From JAOZPE01 sp964601275 (lineage in GTDB: Bacteria > Krumholzibacteriota > Krumholzibacteriia > JAJRXK01), in NCBI GenBank assembly GCA_964601275.1, contig CAZRMV010000008.1, positions 124,001-188,000 of the forward strand: 64,000 nucleotides of DNA, read 5' to 3'. Under the pieces are notes generated by a model. That model saw only the letters and a program-made list of their open reading frames with translations, was not told where the DNA came from and searched no databases. Below are positions 33,055 through 41,483 of this stretch, piece by piece; position 1 is the stretch's first letter, and each line of letters begins with the position of its first letter. The position numbers and the translations under genes are program-made.

Positions 33055-34374
33055 CTACTTGTCGTCGGTGACCGCCGCGTGCACCGCGCGCAGCAGGTCC
33101 TCGTGGAGCGCCTCCCAGCAGACCTTGCGCCGCCGGTGCACCCGCTGGGCGGTCTCCAGCGCGCGGTCGAGCCGGTAGGCCACCCGCGGATCGCCTCCCC
33201 AGCTGAAATCGGGGATCCATCGGGGGGGAAAGCCCGCGCCGAAGATATTGGCGCACACCCCGGCGACGGTACCGGTGGTGAGCATGGTGTTGATCCCGGT
33301 GCGCACGTGGTCGCCCAGGGTGGGTCCCACCAGCCGCAGACCGGTGTCCACCGGTCCGTCCCCCTGGTCCACCCGGATGGTCGAGTAGTTGTTCTTGAGG
33401 TCGCTGGCGTTCGTGTCGGCTCCCAGGTTGACCCACGAACCGACATAGGCGTGGCCGAGGAAGCCGTCGTGCTGCTTGTTGCTCAGGTCGAGGACGATCG
33501 ATTCCTCCACCTCACCACCCACCTTGCACAACGCTCCGATCGAGCTTCCCTCCCGCAACCGGGTCATCGGATGTATGACGCTTCCCGGTCCGACGTAGGC
33601 GGGACCCACGATGGTCACGTTCGATTCGATGCGGCATCCCGCGCCCAGGACGATCGGGCCTTCCTGCGCGTCGAGCACCACCCCGGGTTTGATCCGGGCG
33701 GAGCTTCCGAAGAGGATGTTCTCTTCCTCGAGGAGATACACCCCGGGAAAGACCGCCGCGCGGGAGGCGTCTCCCAAGGAGGCGTCCTGCAGCCACGGCC
33801 GGGCCGGCGCGTCCTCCTCCAGGCGGACCCCGAAGATGCGCCGCGGCGGCAGCCGCCGACCCCGCGCCTGCCGGGCATCGACGCACAGGGCCTCGCCGTT
33901 GGCGGCGACCAGCTCCCAGGGACGGGCGAACAGCTTGAGGGAGCTGCTCTCGCTGGAGCTTTCCTCGAGCACTCCTTCGACTCCGCGCACCAGGCGCGCC
34001 GCCGCCTCGGGTTCCAACCAGGCCGCGATCCACTCCCGTTCGCCTCCGCCCTGCGGACGCAGGACCCGCGCGCCGGGCCACGGTCGCTCCAGGAGATCCT
34101 GCAGTTGGCCGACGCTCAAGGCGGCCCTCCCGTTCAAGGCGAGGCAACGGCCCTCGGGAAGATCTTCGGCGAGCTCGGGAAGACTCCACTCCATCAGCGC
34201 GCGCAGGTGCGGCCGCACCACCGCCCGGACCCGTCCGGGTGCGACCATCTCCGCCCGTTCGCGCAGGTTGAACAGTCCCCACCGCAATTCGAAGACGGGG
34301 CGCGTCCACGACAAGGGGCGCAGTTGTCGCGCCGCGTCGTCTTCCACGAGAAGGAGAGTCAGGCCGGCGGTCAC
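33055..34374 (-). CDS. GlmU-like putative sugar nucleotidyltransferase
   Basis: A 439-residue two-domain protein. The N-terminal part starts TAGLTLLLVEDDAARQLRPL and has WTRPVFELRWGLFNLRERAE, the hallmark of the NTP_transf_4 'sugar nucleotidyl transferase' family related to GlmU. The C-terminal part (about 240-400) is a left-handed beta-helix of hexapeptide repeats (VLGAGCRIESNVTIVGPAYV, LGHAYVGSWVNLGADTNASD), as in acyltransferases. The reaction is unknown; relatives occur widely in Bacteroidetes and have not been assigned firmly. The start is GTG with GGAGGG ahead. tRNA-Ala lies 80 bases upstream in the same direction and may share its transcript. Confidence 0.85.
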   Translation of the reverse strand: MTAGLTLLLVEDDAARQLRPLSWTRPVFELRWGLFNLRERAEMVAPGRVRAVVRPHLRALMEWSLPELAEDLPEGRCLALNGRAALSVGQLQDLLERPWPGARVLRPQGGGEREWIAAWLEPEAAARLVRGVEGVLEESSSESSSLKLFARPWELVAANGEALCVDARQARGRRLPPRRIFGVRLEEDAPARPWLQDASLGDASRAAVFPGVYLLEEENILFGSSARIKPGVVLDAQEGPIVLGAGCRIESNVTIVGPAYVGPGSVIHPMTRLREGSSIGALCKVGGEVEESIVLDLSNKQHDGFLGHAYVGSWVNLGADTNASDLKNNYSTIRVDQGDGPVDTGLRLVGPTLGDHVRTGINTMLTTGTVAGVCANIFGAGFPPRWIPDFSWGGDPRVAYRLDRALETAQRVHRRRKVCWEALHEDLLRAVHAAVTDDK

Positions 34375-34453
34375 GTCGATCCCTCCGATCGCTACCGAAG
34401 AAGGGGCGACCTCATGCTGAAGCCGCCCCCGCAGACCGTTCCCTTCGGTATTC

Positions 34454-34529
34454 TGGTGGAGCCAAGGGGGATCGAACCCCTGACCTCATGACTGCCAGTC
34501 ATGCGCTCTCCCAGCTGAGCTATGGCCCC
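34454..34529 (-). tRNA. tRNA-Ala (anticodon GGC)
   Basis: A 76-base tRNA with encoded CCA. The acceptor GGGGCCA pairs with TGGCTCC (one G-T pair), the anticodon arm CATGA/TCATG holds CTGGCAG with anticodon GGC, and the T loop is GGTTCGATCC. Its own promoter lies upstream. Confidence 0.97.
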
Positions 34530-34545
34530 ACGAAGCTGAGCGGTG

Positions 34546-34573
34546 AATCTAGAGCCTAACCCAGATCTGTCAA
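34546..34573 (-). promoter_or_regulatory. Promoter of tRNA-Ala
   Basis: Minus-strand TTGACA and TAGATT are separated by 16 bases, about 17 bases before the mature tRNA end. Confidence 0.7.
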
Positions 34574-34580
34574 GAGATCA

Positions 34581-34595
34581 GGCCCAAAATGGGCC
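34581..34595. promoter_or_regulatory. Inverted repeat between divergent tRNA promoters
   Basis: GGCCCA and TGGGCC are separated by AAA, midway between the two -35 boxes (eight bases from one, seven from the other). It could bind a shared regulator or form a hairpin; no protein is implied by the sequence alone. Confidence 0.35.
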
Positions 34596-34601
34596 CTGCG
34601 G

Positions 34602-34630
34602 TTGACACCGGGGCCCTCCCTTCCTAGCCT
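34602..34630 (+). promoter_or_regulatory. Promoter of tRNA-Leu
   Basis: TTGACA and TAGCCT are separated by 17 bases and end 19 bases before the mature tRNA. Confidence 0.7.
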
Positions 34631-34649
34631 GACCCATCGATGTGGAGAT

Positions 34650-34735
34650 GCCGGAGTGGCGGAACTGGCAGACGCGCGGCACTCAAAATGCCGTGGACTT
34701 TGTTCGTGTGGGTTCGAGTCCCACCTCCGGCACCA
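34650..34735 (+). tRNA. tRNA-Leu (anticodon CAA)
   Basis: An 86-base class II tRNA with encoded CCA. The acceptor GCCGGAG pairs with CTCCGGC, the anticodon arm CGGCA/TGCCG holds CTCAAAA with anticodon CAA, a long variable arm follows, and the T loop is GGTTCGAGTCC. It is transcribed away from tRNA-Ala. Confidence 0.97.
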
Positions 34736-34769
34736 CCCCTTCATCGACGCGGGATTCCGCAAGACCCGT

Positions 34770-35156
34770 TCATCGACGCGGGTTGCCGGGCGACCAGGCG
34801 AAGCGCCGATGACCCACCACCGCCTCGGCTTCTCCCGGCCGGGTGGAGCCCTCTGCCGCCAGGCCCTTCACCTCCACCTGCACCGAATCCGCCGCAGCGA
34901 GCACCCGCTGCAGGTTCGCGCTGAGGGTCAGGCTGGTGTCCTCGACCGTTTCCTGGAACAGCAGCCGCCAGCCCGACCAGGCCCGCACCGTGTAGTGGGT
35001 CGCGCCCTCCATGGGCGGCCAGTGCAGGCGCGACGGAGGCGGCGTCGTCGCGGGCTCTCCCCCGCACCCGGTCGCCCCGGTGGAGATCGAGACCGCGAGC
35101 AGGCTTCCCAGGAAAAAAAGACGGGCACGAGCGTTCCACTGATGTAGAGTAGCCAT
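34770..35156 (-). CDS. Small putative lipoprotein
   Basis: A 128-residue lipoprotein of unknown function. The signal peptide (ARLFFLGSLLAVSISTGATG) ends in the lipobox ATGCGG. The mature part (about 95 residues) resembles one fibronectin type III-like fold: SRLHWPPMEGATHYTVRAWS, then LLFQETVED and VQVEVKGLAAEG. A TTGCCA/TAGGCT pair lies so close upstream that transcription would start at or within a base or two of the ATG, with no ribosome site. No other start codon in the signal region is available. It ends 35 bases from the tRNA-Leu gene, which is on the other strand. Confidence 0.7.
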   Translation of the reverse strand: MATLHQWNARARLFFLGSLLAVSISTGATGCGGEPATTPPPSRLHWPPMEGATHYTVRAWSGWRLLFQETVEDTSLTLSANLQRVLAAADSVQVEVKGLAAEGSTRPGEAEAVVGHRRFAWSPGNPRR

Positions 35157-35162
35157 GAGCGC

Positions 35163-35192
35163 AGCCTAGGCCCTGCGAGTTCGCATTGGCAA
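35163..35192 (-). promoter_or_regulatory. Promoter giving a leaderless lipoprotein mRNA
   Basis: Minus-strand TTGCCA and TAGGCT are separated by 18 bases. The -10 ends six bases before the ATG, which predicts a leaderless transcript. Confidence 0.45.
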
Positions 35193-35249
35193 GGGCGCAA
35201 CGCGATGCATACCGAAGTTCCAAGGTCTTCCACCCCGACCGCCATGCCG

Positions 35250-36419
35250 ATGAAACCCCGATTCTTTCCACGGATTCCCCCGCTGCCATGGGTCCCGGCA
35301 CTTCTGGTGGCGCTGATGATCGCCCCCCTCGTTCTCTTGCCGGGATGCGGACGCCGCACGGACAACTCGATCCTTCGCCGGGCCACCGGCCATCCCATCC
35401 TGCTGTTGCGCAATCCGGCCCCGACCTCCCTGGACCGCCGGTGGCTTTCTGCCCTGGACGAGGTCTTCGGTGGATGCGACGTCCTCAACGCCGACGCCTT
35501 CGTCCCGGGGGCAGCGGCGACGATCCTCTCCGGACGATCCCTCCTGATTCTCAGCCATGACGCCCTCGCCGCGGTGGACACCTCGATCGTCCGCGAGATG
35601 ATTCCCTTCTTCGAGCGAGGCGGCGTCGTCCTGATGGATACTCCCGGACCCGAGTGGTCCCAGGTGGCCGGACTCCGGCTCGTCGCCACCCGTGAGCAAA
35701 CCCACCTGCCGTGGCCCCGTCCGCGCAACTTCGCGCCCGTCCTGGTGAAAGAACGCCAGGGGGGAACCCGCGGCGAGCCCGACCTCTTCCGCATCCCCGA
35801 CCCCGCGCCACTGCCCCTGCCCCACCGCAGCTGGATCCATCGCCCCGACACCTACGGGGTGCAAAGCCGCCTGAGCCCCTTCGGGCACTCGGAGATCTGG
35901 TGGCACCGACAGGAAGCCGGCGGGTGGATCACCGAAAGCGAGTCCCTGCCCCTCCTGTTGCAGGCGCTGGAAGAGCTGAAGCCGCCCCTGCATCCCTCCC
36001 GTCGACAGTGGGCCCAGGCGGTGCTGGACGCCCTGCTCGATCCCGACGCCTTCCCCGCCCCCTGGCCCAGGGTGTGGGCGGTGCCCTACGATCCGAAGAT
36101 CCGCGTCGACGATCCCGAGCGCTGGGCGCAGCTTCGGCGGAGCATCCAGCTGCGTCCCCGCTGGATCGACGACGTCCATCTCGAGGTGACGATCACGCGA
36201 AGCCGACCCGGTGGCGCCGCGCAGCCCCGTCCCGCCCTCGCGGTGCCCCTGCAGTGGCAGGGAAGGGCCCTCGTCGACTGGAAAGCCGACTGGTCGGGAG
36301 CGGCCAGCCGCAAGACCGTTCGCAACGCCCACATCTTCCGGCTGATCGCCCTGGGAGACGACGGCGGCCGGCTCATCCTGAACTACCGTCCCACCGGCGC
36401 GTCCGCGCGCTGGCGATGA
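35250..36419 (+). CDS. Uncharacterised lipoprotein
   Basis: A 389-residue protein that I do not recognise. A signal (LPWVPALLVALMIAPLVLLP) ends in the lipobox LLPGCGR. The first part (about 35-170) looks like a Rossmann-like or GATase-like fold: GHPILLLRNPAPTSL, RSLLILSHDALAAVD, MIPFFERGGVVLMDTPGPEW. This resembles membrane-bound glutamine-amidotransferase-like segments, but no catalytic Cys is evident. The C-terminal part is beta-rich and basic. The start is uncertain: ATGs two and fifteen codons upstream are in frame and none has a good ribosome site. It is 21 bases upstream of fbp and probably in the same operon. Confidence 0.75.
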   Translation: MKPRFFPRIPPLPWVPALLVALMIAPLVLLPGCGRRTDNSILRRATGHPILLLRNPAPTSLDRRWLSALDEVFGGCDVLNADAFVPGAAATILSGRSLLILSHDALAAVDTSIVREMIPFFERGGVVLMDTPGPEWSQVAGLRLVATREQTHLPWPRPRNFAPVLVKERQGGTRGEPDLFRIPDPAPLPLPHRSWIHRPDTYGVQSRLSPFGHSEIWWHRQEAGGWITESESLPLLLQALEELKPPLHPSRRQWAQAVLDALLDPDAFPAPWPRVWAVPYDPKIRVDDPERWAQLRRSIQLRPRWIDDVHLEVTITRSRPGGAAQPRPALAVPLQWQGRALVDWKADWSGAASRKTVRNAHIFRLIALGDDGGRLILNYRPTGASARWR

Positions 36420-36440
36420 ACGAAGAACCCGAGGAACCCC

Positions 36441-37469
36441 ATGTCCGATTCGAACATCATCACCATCGAGAGCCACATCCATGACATGCAGCAGAAGCAC
36501 CCGCAGGCCCGTGGAGAGTTCTCGGGACTGCTGCGGGACATTGCGTTCGCCGCGAAGATCATCTCGCATCATGTGAACCGCGCCGGCCTGATCGACATCC
36601 TGGGCGCCACCGGCGAACAGAACGTCCAGGGGGAGACGGTCCAGAAACTCGACCTCTACGCGCACGAGGTGATGGCGCGGGTGGCCGGGCGCCGCGGCCA
36701 GGTCTGCTTGATGGCCAGCGAGGAGAAGGAAGACCCCATCCCGGTGCAGGGTTCGGAGGCGAGCGGCGATTACGTGTTGCTCTTCGATCCGCTGGACGGG
36801 TCCAGCAACATCGATGTGAACGTCTCCATCGGCACCATCTTCTCCATCCTCCGCCGGCGCAGCCCCAAGGGGCCGGTCCAGCCGGAAGATCTCCTGCAAC
36901 CGGGCAACGCCCAGTACGCCGCCGGCTATGTCATCTACGGCAGCAGCACGATGTTCGTATATACCGCCGGACACGGCGTGCACGGATTCACCCTCGACCC
37001 GACCGTCGGTGAATTCCTGCTCTCCCACGAGAACATCGTCACCCCCCGGCAGGCCACCATCTTCAGCGCCAACGAAGGTCATGCCGCGTCGTGGAGCCCG
37101 CGCGTCCGCCGGGTGGCCGAGCGACTGAAGGCCGGGCGGGACGGTGGTCCGCCGTTGACTTCACGCTACATCGGAAGCCTGGTCTCCGACTTCCACCGCA
37201 ACCTGCTCAAGGGCGGGGTGTTCCTCTATCCCGCGCTCCATCGGCCGGGGACCGACACCCCGCGTCCGAAGCTGCGACTCATGTACGAGGCCAACCCGCT
37301 GGCCTACGTGGCGGTCCAGGCCGGAGGCTACGCCAGCGACGGGAACGGCTCGATCCTGGACATCCAGCCCCAGAGTCTCCACCAGCGGGTCCCCCTCTAC
37401 CTGGGGAGCGCCGATGACGTGCACTTCATCGAGGACGCTCTCCGCAGCGACAAGGGGGATGAAGGATGA
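36441..37469 (+). CDS. fbp: Class I fructose-1,6-bisphosphatase
   Basis: FBPase removes the 1-phosphate of fructose 1,6-bisphosphate in gluconeogenesis or the pentose-phosphate cycle. The 342-residue length is typical of class I. It shows GEQNVQGETVQKLDLYA, the metal and phosphate motif LLFDPLDGSSNIDVN, GTIFSI, and KLRLMYEANPLAYVAVQAGG near the C-terminus with the conserved YEANP. GAGG lies six bases ahead of the ATG. It follows a lipoprotein gene and precedes a phosphatase-superfamily gene whose upstream ATG overlaps its stop as ATGA. No Calvin-cycle or BMC gene is adjacent, so a gluconeogenic role is most likely. Confidence 0.97.
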   Translation: MSDSNIITIESHIHDMQQKHPQARGEFSGLLRDIAFAAKIISHHVNRAGLIDILGATGEQNVQGETVQKLDLYAHEVMARVAGRRGQVCLMASEEKEDPIPVQGSEASGDYVLLFDPLDGSSNIDVNVSIGTIFSILRRRSPKGPVQPEDLLQPGNAQYAAGYVIYGSSTMFVYTAGHGVHGFTLDPTVGEFLLSHENIVTPRQATIFSANEGHAASWSPRVRRVAERLKAGRDGGPPLTSRYIGSLVSDFHRNLLKGGVFLYPALHRPGTDTPRPKLRLMYEANPLAYVAVQAGGYASDGNGSILDIQPQSLHQRVPLYLGSADDVHFIEDALRSDKGDEG

Positions 37470-37525
37470 ACTCGCGACCCCGGCCTTCGTTCATGTGGCG
37501 TTCCGCCCTTCTCCGAGGTGACATC

Positions 37526-39703
37526 ATGCAGAACCAGCCGAGGGGCCTCGCCGGCTCCCACCGCCGTGCTCTTTCGATCCTCGTGCTCCTGTGGTCGGTG
37601 GCGGCCATGGCCGTTCCCGCGCACGCCAAGCGGGTCATCGTCCTGGGCTTCGACGGCGTCGATCCCGACCGTTGCCGAGAGTACTTCCAGACCCACAACC
37701 TGCCGAATCTTGAGAAGCTGGCCGAGGAGGGAACCTTCTCCGACCTGAGCATCACCTATCCGGCGCAATCGCCGGTGAGCTGGGCCTCGTTCATGACCAG
37801 CCAGAATCCCGGCTACCACGGCATCTACGATTTCCTCTACCGCCTGCCCTACACCTACACTCCCGACATCGCGCTGAGCAAGCGGACCACCCAGCCCCTC
37901 ATGCCCTCCAAGGTGCAGCGCGGCTTGCTCACCCTGGCGACGGGGTTCATCGCCTTCTTCTTCCTCTTCGGGGTGATGCGGCTTGTTCGGGTCCCGCTGC
38001 GCGCGGCTCTCATCGCGGGCGCGCTGGTGGCCCTGCCCGCCTGGGCCGTCGGGTACCGGGCCTTCTACCGCTGGATCCCCTACGAGATCCCCAAGCCCGA
38101 GAGCCGCCGGACGGGAACTCCCTTCTGGAACTACGCGGCGGCGGCGGGCAAGCGGGTCAAGGCCATCGACATCCCGGTGAGCTTCCCCGCCGAGGATGTC
38201 GACAACGTGCACCTGACCACCGGCCTGGGCACGCCGGACGCGCGCGCCACCTGGGGCATCTTCTCCCTGTACTCCACCAAGGAATTCCAGAGCCGCTCCA
38301 GCGAGACCGGCGGCGTCCTCACCACGGTCCGGTGGGACGGCGACACCGCGCGGGCGGAGATCCTCGGGCCCACCCTGGTGCCCGCCGAAGGAGACATCCG
38401 CATTCCCCTGATCATCCGCCGCACCGGCGACGACCGGGTCGTGCTGCAGGTCTCCGGGCTGGAGATTCCCCTCAAGGTGGGCCAGTGGAGCGACTTCGCC
38501 ACCCTCACCTTCAAGGCCAACCCCCTGCTCAAGATGATGGCCACCACCCGCTTCAAGCTGATGCAGCTTCAGCCCGAGCTGAGCTTGTACCAGGAACCGC
38601 TCAACTTCCACGCCTGCGACCTGCCCCCGACGGTCGACATCTCCTCGCCCCGCAACTGGGCGTGCGAGCTGGCGCAGGAATACGGCGAGCGGGAGACCGT
38701 GGGCTGGTCGATCGCGACCAACCCCCTGCGGGACGAGGTGATCGACTACCCCACCTTCCTCGAGGACCTGTACTTCACCCTCGAACATCGCCGGAAGGTG
38801 GTCATGGGAGAGCTGGCCAAGGAAGACTGGGACCTGTTCATCGCGGTCTTCCTCTCCACCGACCGCATGCAGCACATGATGTATCGCTTCATCGATCCGG
38901 GACATCCCAAGTACGACGCCAGCCTGGCCGAGAAATACGGCGGACAGGTGCTGGCCATCTACCAGAAGATGGACGAGATCGTGGGCCAGGTGATGGACCA
39001 GTACCTCGATGACGACACCGTGCTCATGGTCATCAGCGACCACGGTTTCCATTCCTACCGCTACGGGGTGAATCTGAACACCTGGCTGGCGAAGAACGGG
39101 TTCATGGACCTGGAGGGTCCGCTCGGCGGGCCCGACCAGTACCGCAAGCTGGAAGACCTCTTCGACCCCGAGGGCAGCTTCTTCAAGAACGTCAACTGGG
39201 CCAAGACCAAGGCCTACTGTATGGGGCTGGGAAGCATCTACATCAATCTCCAGTTGCGCGAGCCCCAGGGCAGCGTGAGTCCGGCCGACTACGACGAAGT
39301 GCGTCAGCAGATCATCGACGGCCTGAAGAAACTGGAAGATCCGCGTTTCCCCGGGCAACCCGTGGTCCTCGACGTGGTCCGCCGCGACGACGTCTACCAC
39401 GGTCCCCGCTTCCTCGAGGCGCCCGACCTGCTCATCTGCTTCAACGAGAACTACCGGGTGTCCTGGCAAACCTCCCTCGGCGGCGTCCCGCCCGAGGTCA
39501 TCGAGGACAATGTGGACAACTGGAGCGGCGACCACTGCAGCTACGATCCGCGGATCACCCAGGGGATCTTCTTCTCCAGCCGCCGGCTGGCCGGCCCAAG
39601 CCCCAACATCATGGATGTGGGGCCGACGGTCTTGCGTTATCTCGGGGTGCCGCTTCCCGACGATCTCGACGGACATCCCCTGCCGGAAGCCGACGGATCC
39701 TGA
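37526..39703 (+). CDS. Alkaline-phosphatase-superfamily phosphodiesterase, membrane-associated
   Basis: A 725-residue exported member of the type I phosphodiesterase/nucleotide pyrophosphatase branch of the alkaline phosphatase superfamily. A signal peptide ends near AMAVPAHA. KRVIVLGFDGVDPDR gives the first metal Asp, and the Ser/Thr-rich SPVSWASFMTS holds the likely nucleophile. Two membrane segments (about 135-180: TLATGFIAFFFLFGVMRL, LIAGALVALPAWAVGY) interrupt the fold. VISDHGFHSY near residue 510 supplies the Asp-His metal site. A beta-rich insertion lies between. The ATG used has GAGGTG ahead; another 20 codons upstream overlaps the fbp stop. The substrate is unknown; relatives act on phosphodiesters, nucleotides or lipid head groups. 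Confidence 0.87.
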   Translation: MQNQPRGLAGSHRRALSILVLLWSVAAMAVPAHAKRVIVLGFDGVDPDRCREYFQTHNLPNLEKLAEEGTFSDLSITYPAQSPVSWASFMTSQNPGYHGIYDFLYRLPYTYTPDIALSKRTTQPLMPSKVQRGLLTLATGFIAFFFLFGVMRLVRVPLRAALIAGALVALPAWAVGYRAFYRWIPYEIPKPESRRTGTPFWNYAAAAGKRVKAIDIPVSFPAEDVDNVHLTTGLGTPDARATWGIFSLYSTKEFQSRSSETGGVLTTVRWDGDTARAEILGPTLVPAEGDIRIPLIIRRTGDDRVVLQVSGLEIPLKVGQWSDFATLTFKANPLLKMMATTRFKLMQLQPELSLYQEPLNFHACDLPPTVDISSPRNWACELAQEYGERETVGWSIATNPLRDEVIDYPTFLEDLYFTLEHRRKVVMGELAKEDWDLFIAVFLSTDRMQHMMYRFIDPGHPKYDASLAEKYGGQVLAIYQKMDEIVGQVMDQYLDDDTVLMVISDHGFHSYRYGVNLNTWLAKNGFMDLEGPLGGPDQYRKLEDLFDPEGSFFKNVNWAKTKAYCMGLGSIYINLQLREPQGSVSPADYDEVRQQIIDGLKKLEDPRFPGQPVVLDVVRRDDVYHGPRFLEAPDLLICFNENYRVSWQTSLGGVPPEVIEDNVDNWSGDHCSYDPRITQGIFFSSRRLAGPSPNIMDVGPTVLRYLGVPLPDDLDGHPLPEADGS

Positions 39704-39790
39704 GCGCGACCACCGCGGGTTCGGCCGCCCGCGCGCGGACCGGACGCGAGGAGCGCCCGCCCGAAGCGCGGCCGCAGCGGACGAAAGCGC

Positions 39791-41359
39791 CTACTGTTGG
39801 ATCTCCGGTTCGATGTACCAGGCCAGGTTGGTTCCGTTGGGAATGTACTTGAGCAGGCGGGCCACCCGCACCTCGTCGGGGTTGGGAATGGTGGCCGAGG
39901 ACTGCAGGATTCCGTTGGACATCACGTGCTCGGTGTTGGGACTGTGGGTCATCCACAGCACGTGACCCAATTCATGGACCGCCACCAACCGCATGACCTC
40001 CGGGGTGTTCTGGTTGGAGACGTGGATCGCCACCTTTCGGGGAATGCACCGGAACAGACACCGGGAATCCGGCGGATCGACCATGGTCACCTCCCCCAAG
40101 AGCCCCCCTCCAAGCGGAGGATCGTTGGTGATCAGGTATTCGGCGCCGTAGTCCAAGGGTCCCAGCACCGGGGTCAGCAGTTCCTCTCCCGCCGCGGTGT
40201 TCCAAGTCGAGATGGCCTCCAGGAGCGCCGCCCCCACGTCCGCGCCGCCGGGATCGGTCACGAAGGGATCGACCTGCACCGGGATGGGATACTGCTCCCA
40301 TTTCTCGATCAGGGGCGGAATGGACGTCCCCTGGGGTTTGGCCGCCAGGGTGTAGAGGAAATCGAGCCGCGTGTAGAACGAGTCGCGGGGCGCATCGACG
40401 TAGACCGCTCCGAGGCGGAAGAGGATCGCGTCGAAGGTCTGGTCGATGGTCTCCATGGTGTCCGCCCGCAACCAATAGAACTCGTTCACGTCGGGAAGGA
40501 CGGACGGCTTGATGAGCAGGCGGTCTTCCAGGATGTCCGGGATGCCGTCGAGGACATAGCTGCCGTCGCTCTCGGTGAGCACCATGTAGTTCCCAAGGGC
40601 CACGAGGACATCCTTGAAGCCCTCGACCCCTCCCCCCGGATCGCGCAGGCGGACGACCCGCCCGCTGATGCGGTAGTGTCCGGTGCTCAGACTGACCACC
40701 TCGGGGCTGAGGGGAGCCCGGCGTCCCAGGATGTCCACCAGACGCACGCGGAGATGATAGGTCTGGCGTTCCACGAGCCCGGTCAGCAGGTGCGACTGCA
40801 ACACCACCCGGGGGTCGTGGGCAAAGACCACCGAGTCGGCCTGGGCGGCGTTCCCCTCGGAAATGGGGTGGTCGGCCAGGTACACCACGTAGTGATCGAT
40901 CTCGTCCTTCCCCGCGTCGGGCCGTTCCCAGCTCAGCCCGATGCTTCCCGGCACCTCTCCCTTTCCCGCCTGCAGTTGGGTCACCCCGATCGGTCCGTTC
41001 GGGTTGGGGTCGACCACGGTCACCGCCCAGGAGACCTCCAAGGGAGGCGTGGGAGGACTCAACCGGGCGGTGATCTCGACCGATCCCAGTTTCACCGCCC
41101 GCCACAAGAACTCGCTCCCGGTGGAGTCCAGGACCCCGTCGACGTAGAACTCGGCCGGCGCGGGCGCTCCCTCCCGGGTGCGCACGCTGATCCGCAGGGT
41201 GTCCAGGGCATCGACGGTCAAGGGACCCGGCGGCGGGGTCAGCACATAGTCGCCGACCGCGCCGGGCGTGGTGGGAGACTCACCGCCTCCCCCGCACGCA
41301 CCCAGCGCCAGGCCCACGATGAGGGCCGCCGCGACGCAAAGCTGGGTCTGCAGGCGCAT
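39791..41359 (-). CDS. Matrixin-like zinc metalloprotease lipoprotein
   Basis: A 522-residue lipoprotein with signal MRLQTQLCVAAALIVGLALG and lipobox ALGACGG. Residues about 30-120 look like an Ig-like domain, about 125-230 a fibronectin type III domain, and about 232-310 a carboxypeptidase-regulatory-like domain (YRISGRVVRLRDPGGGVEGF). The C-terminal catalytic part has VAVHELGHVLWMTHS (His462, His466, His472) and the following Met of EHVMSNG as a Met-turn. The metzincin pattern HExxHxxGxxH is matched except that Trp stands in place of the conserved Gly. The promoter upstream is TTGACA/TAGATT. The substrate is unknown and activity is not assured. Confidence 0.85.
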   Translation of the reverse strand: MRLQTQLCVAAALIVGLALGACGGGGESPTTPGAVGDYVLTPPPGPLTVDALDTLRISVRTREGAPAPAEFYVDGVLDSTGSEFLWRAVKLGSVEITARLSPPTPPLEVSWAVTVVDPNPNGPIGVTQLQAGKGEVPGSIGLSWERPDAGKDEIDHYVVYLADHPISEGNAAQADSVVFAHDPRVVLQSHLLTGLVERQTYHLRVRLVDILGRRAPLSPEVVSLSTGHYRISGRVVRLRDPGGGVEGFKDVLVALGNYMVLTESDGSYVLDGIPDILEDRLLIKPSVLPDVNEFYWLRADTMETIDQTFDAILFRLGAVYVDAPRDSFYTRLDFLYTLAAKPQGTSIPPLIEKWEQYPIPVQVDPFVTDPGGADVGAALLEAISTWNTAAGEELLTPVLGPLDYGAEYLITNDPPLGGGLLGEVTMVDPPDSRCLFRCIPRKVAIHVSNQNTPEVMRLVAVHELGHVLWMTHSPNTEHVMSNGILQSSATIPNPDEVRVARLLKYIPNGTNLAWYIEPEIQQ

Positions 41360-41428
41360 GGTTCCGCGGTTTCTGGGTGGAAGTGAGGCTCGACGGCGGA
41401 CATCGGATTTGTCAACCGATCCGCTGAC

Positions 41429-41458
41429 AATCTAAGGACGCCGCCCGGCAGGTGTCAA
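41429..41458 (-). promoter_or_regulatory. Promoter of the matrixin-like lipoprotein gene
   Basis: Minus-strand TTGACA and TAGATT are separated by 18 bases, in the gap after the solute-binding protein gene. The leader is about 65 bases. Confidence 0.6.
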
Positions 41459-41483
41459 CGAGACCCCACCCCGGAAGGATCGA

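Noticed and set aside
32681..33436. 251-codon minus-strand frame in the gap between BMC-H and the nucleotidyltransferase
   Set aside because: It is a read-through of another frame with Arg/Gly-rich composition and crosses the terminator and promoter; no domain.
39704..39790. Bidirectional terminator between two convergent genes
   Set aside because: Only short GC-rich stems such as GCGGG/CCCGC without a U-tract were found.
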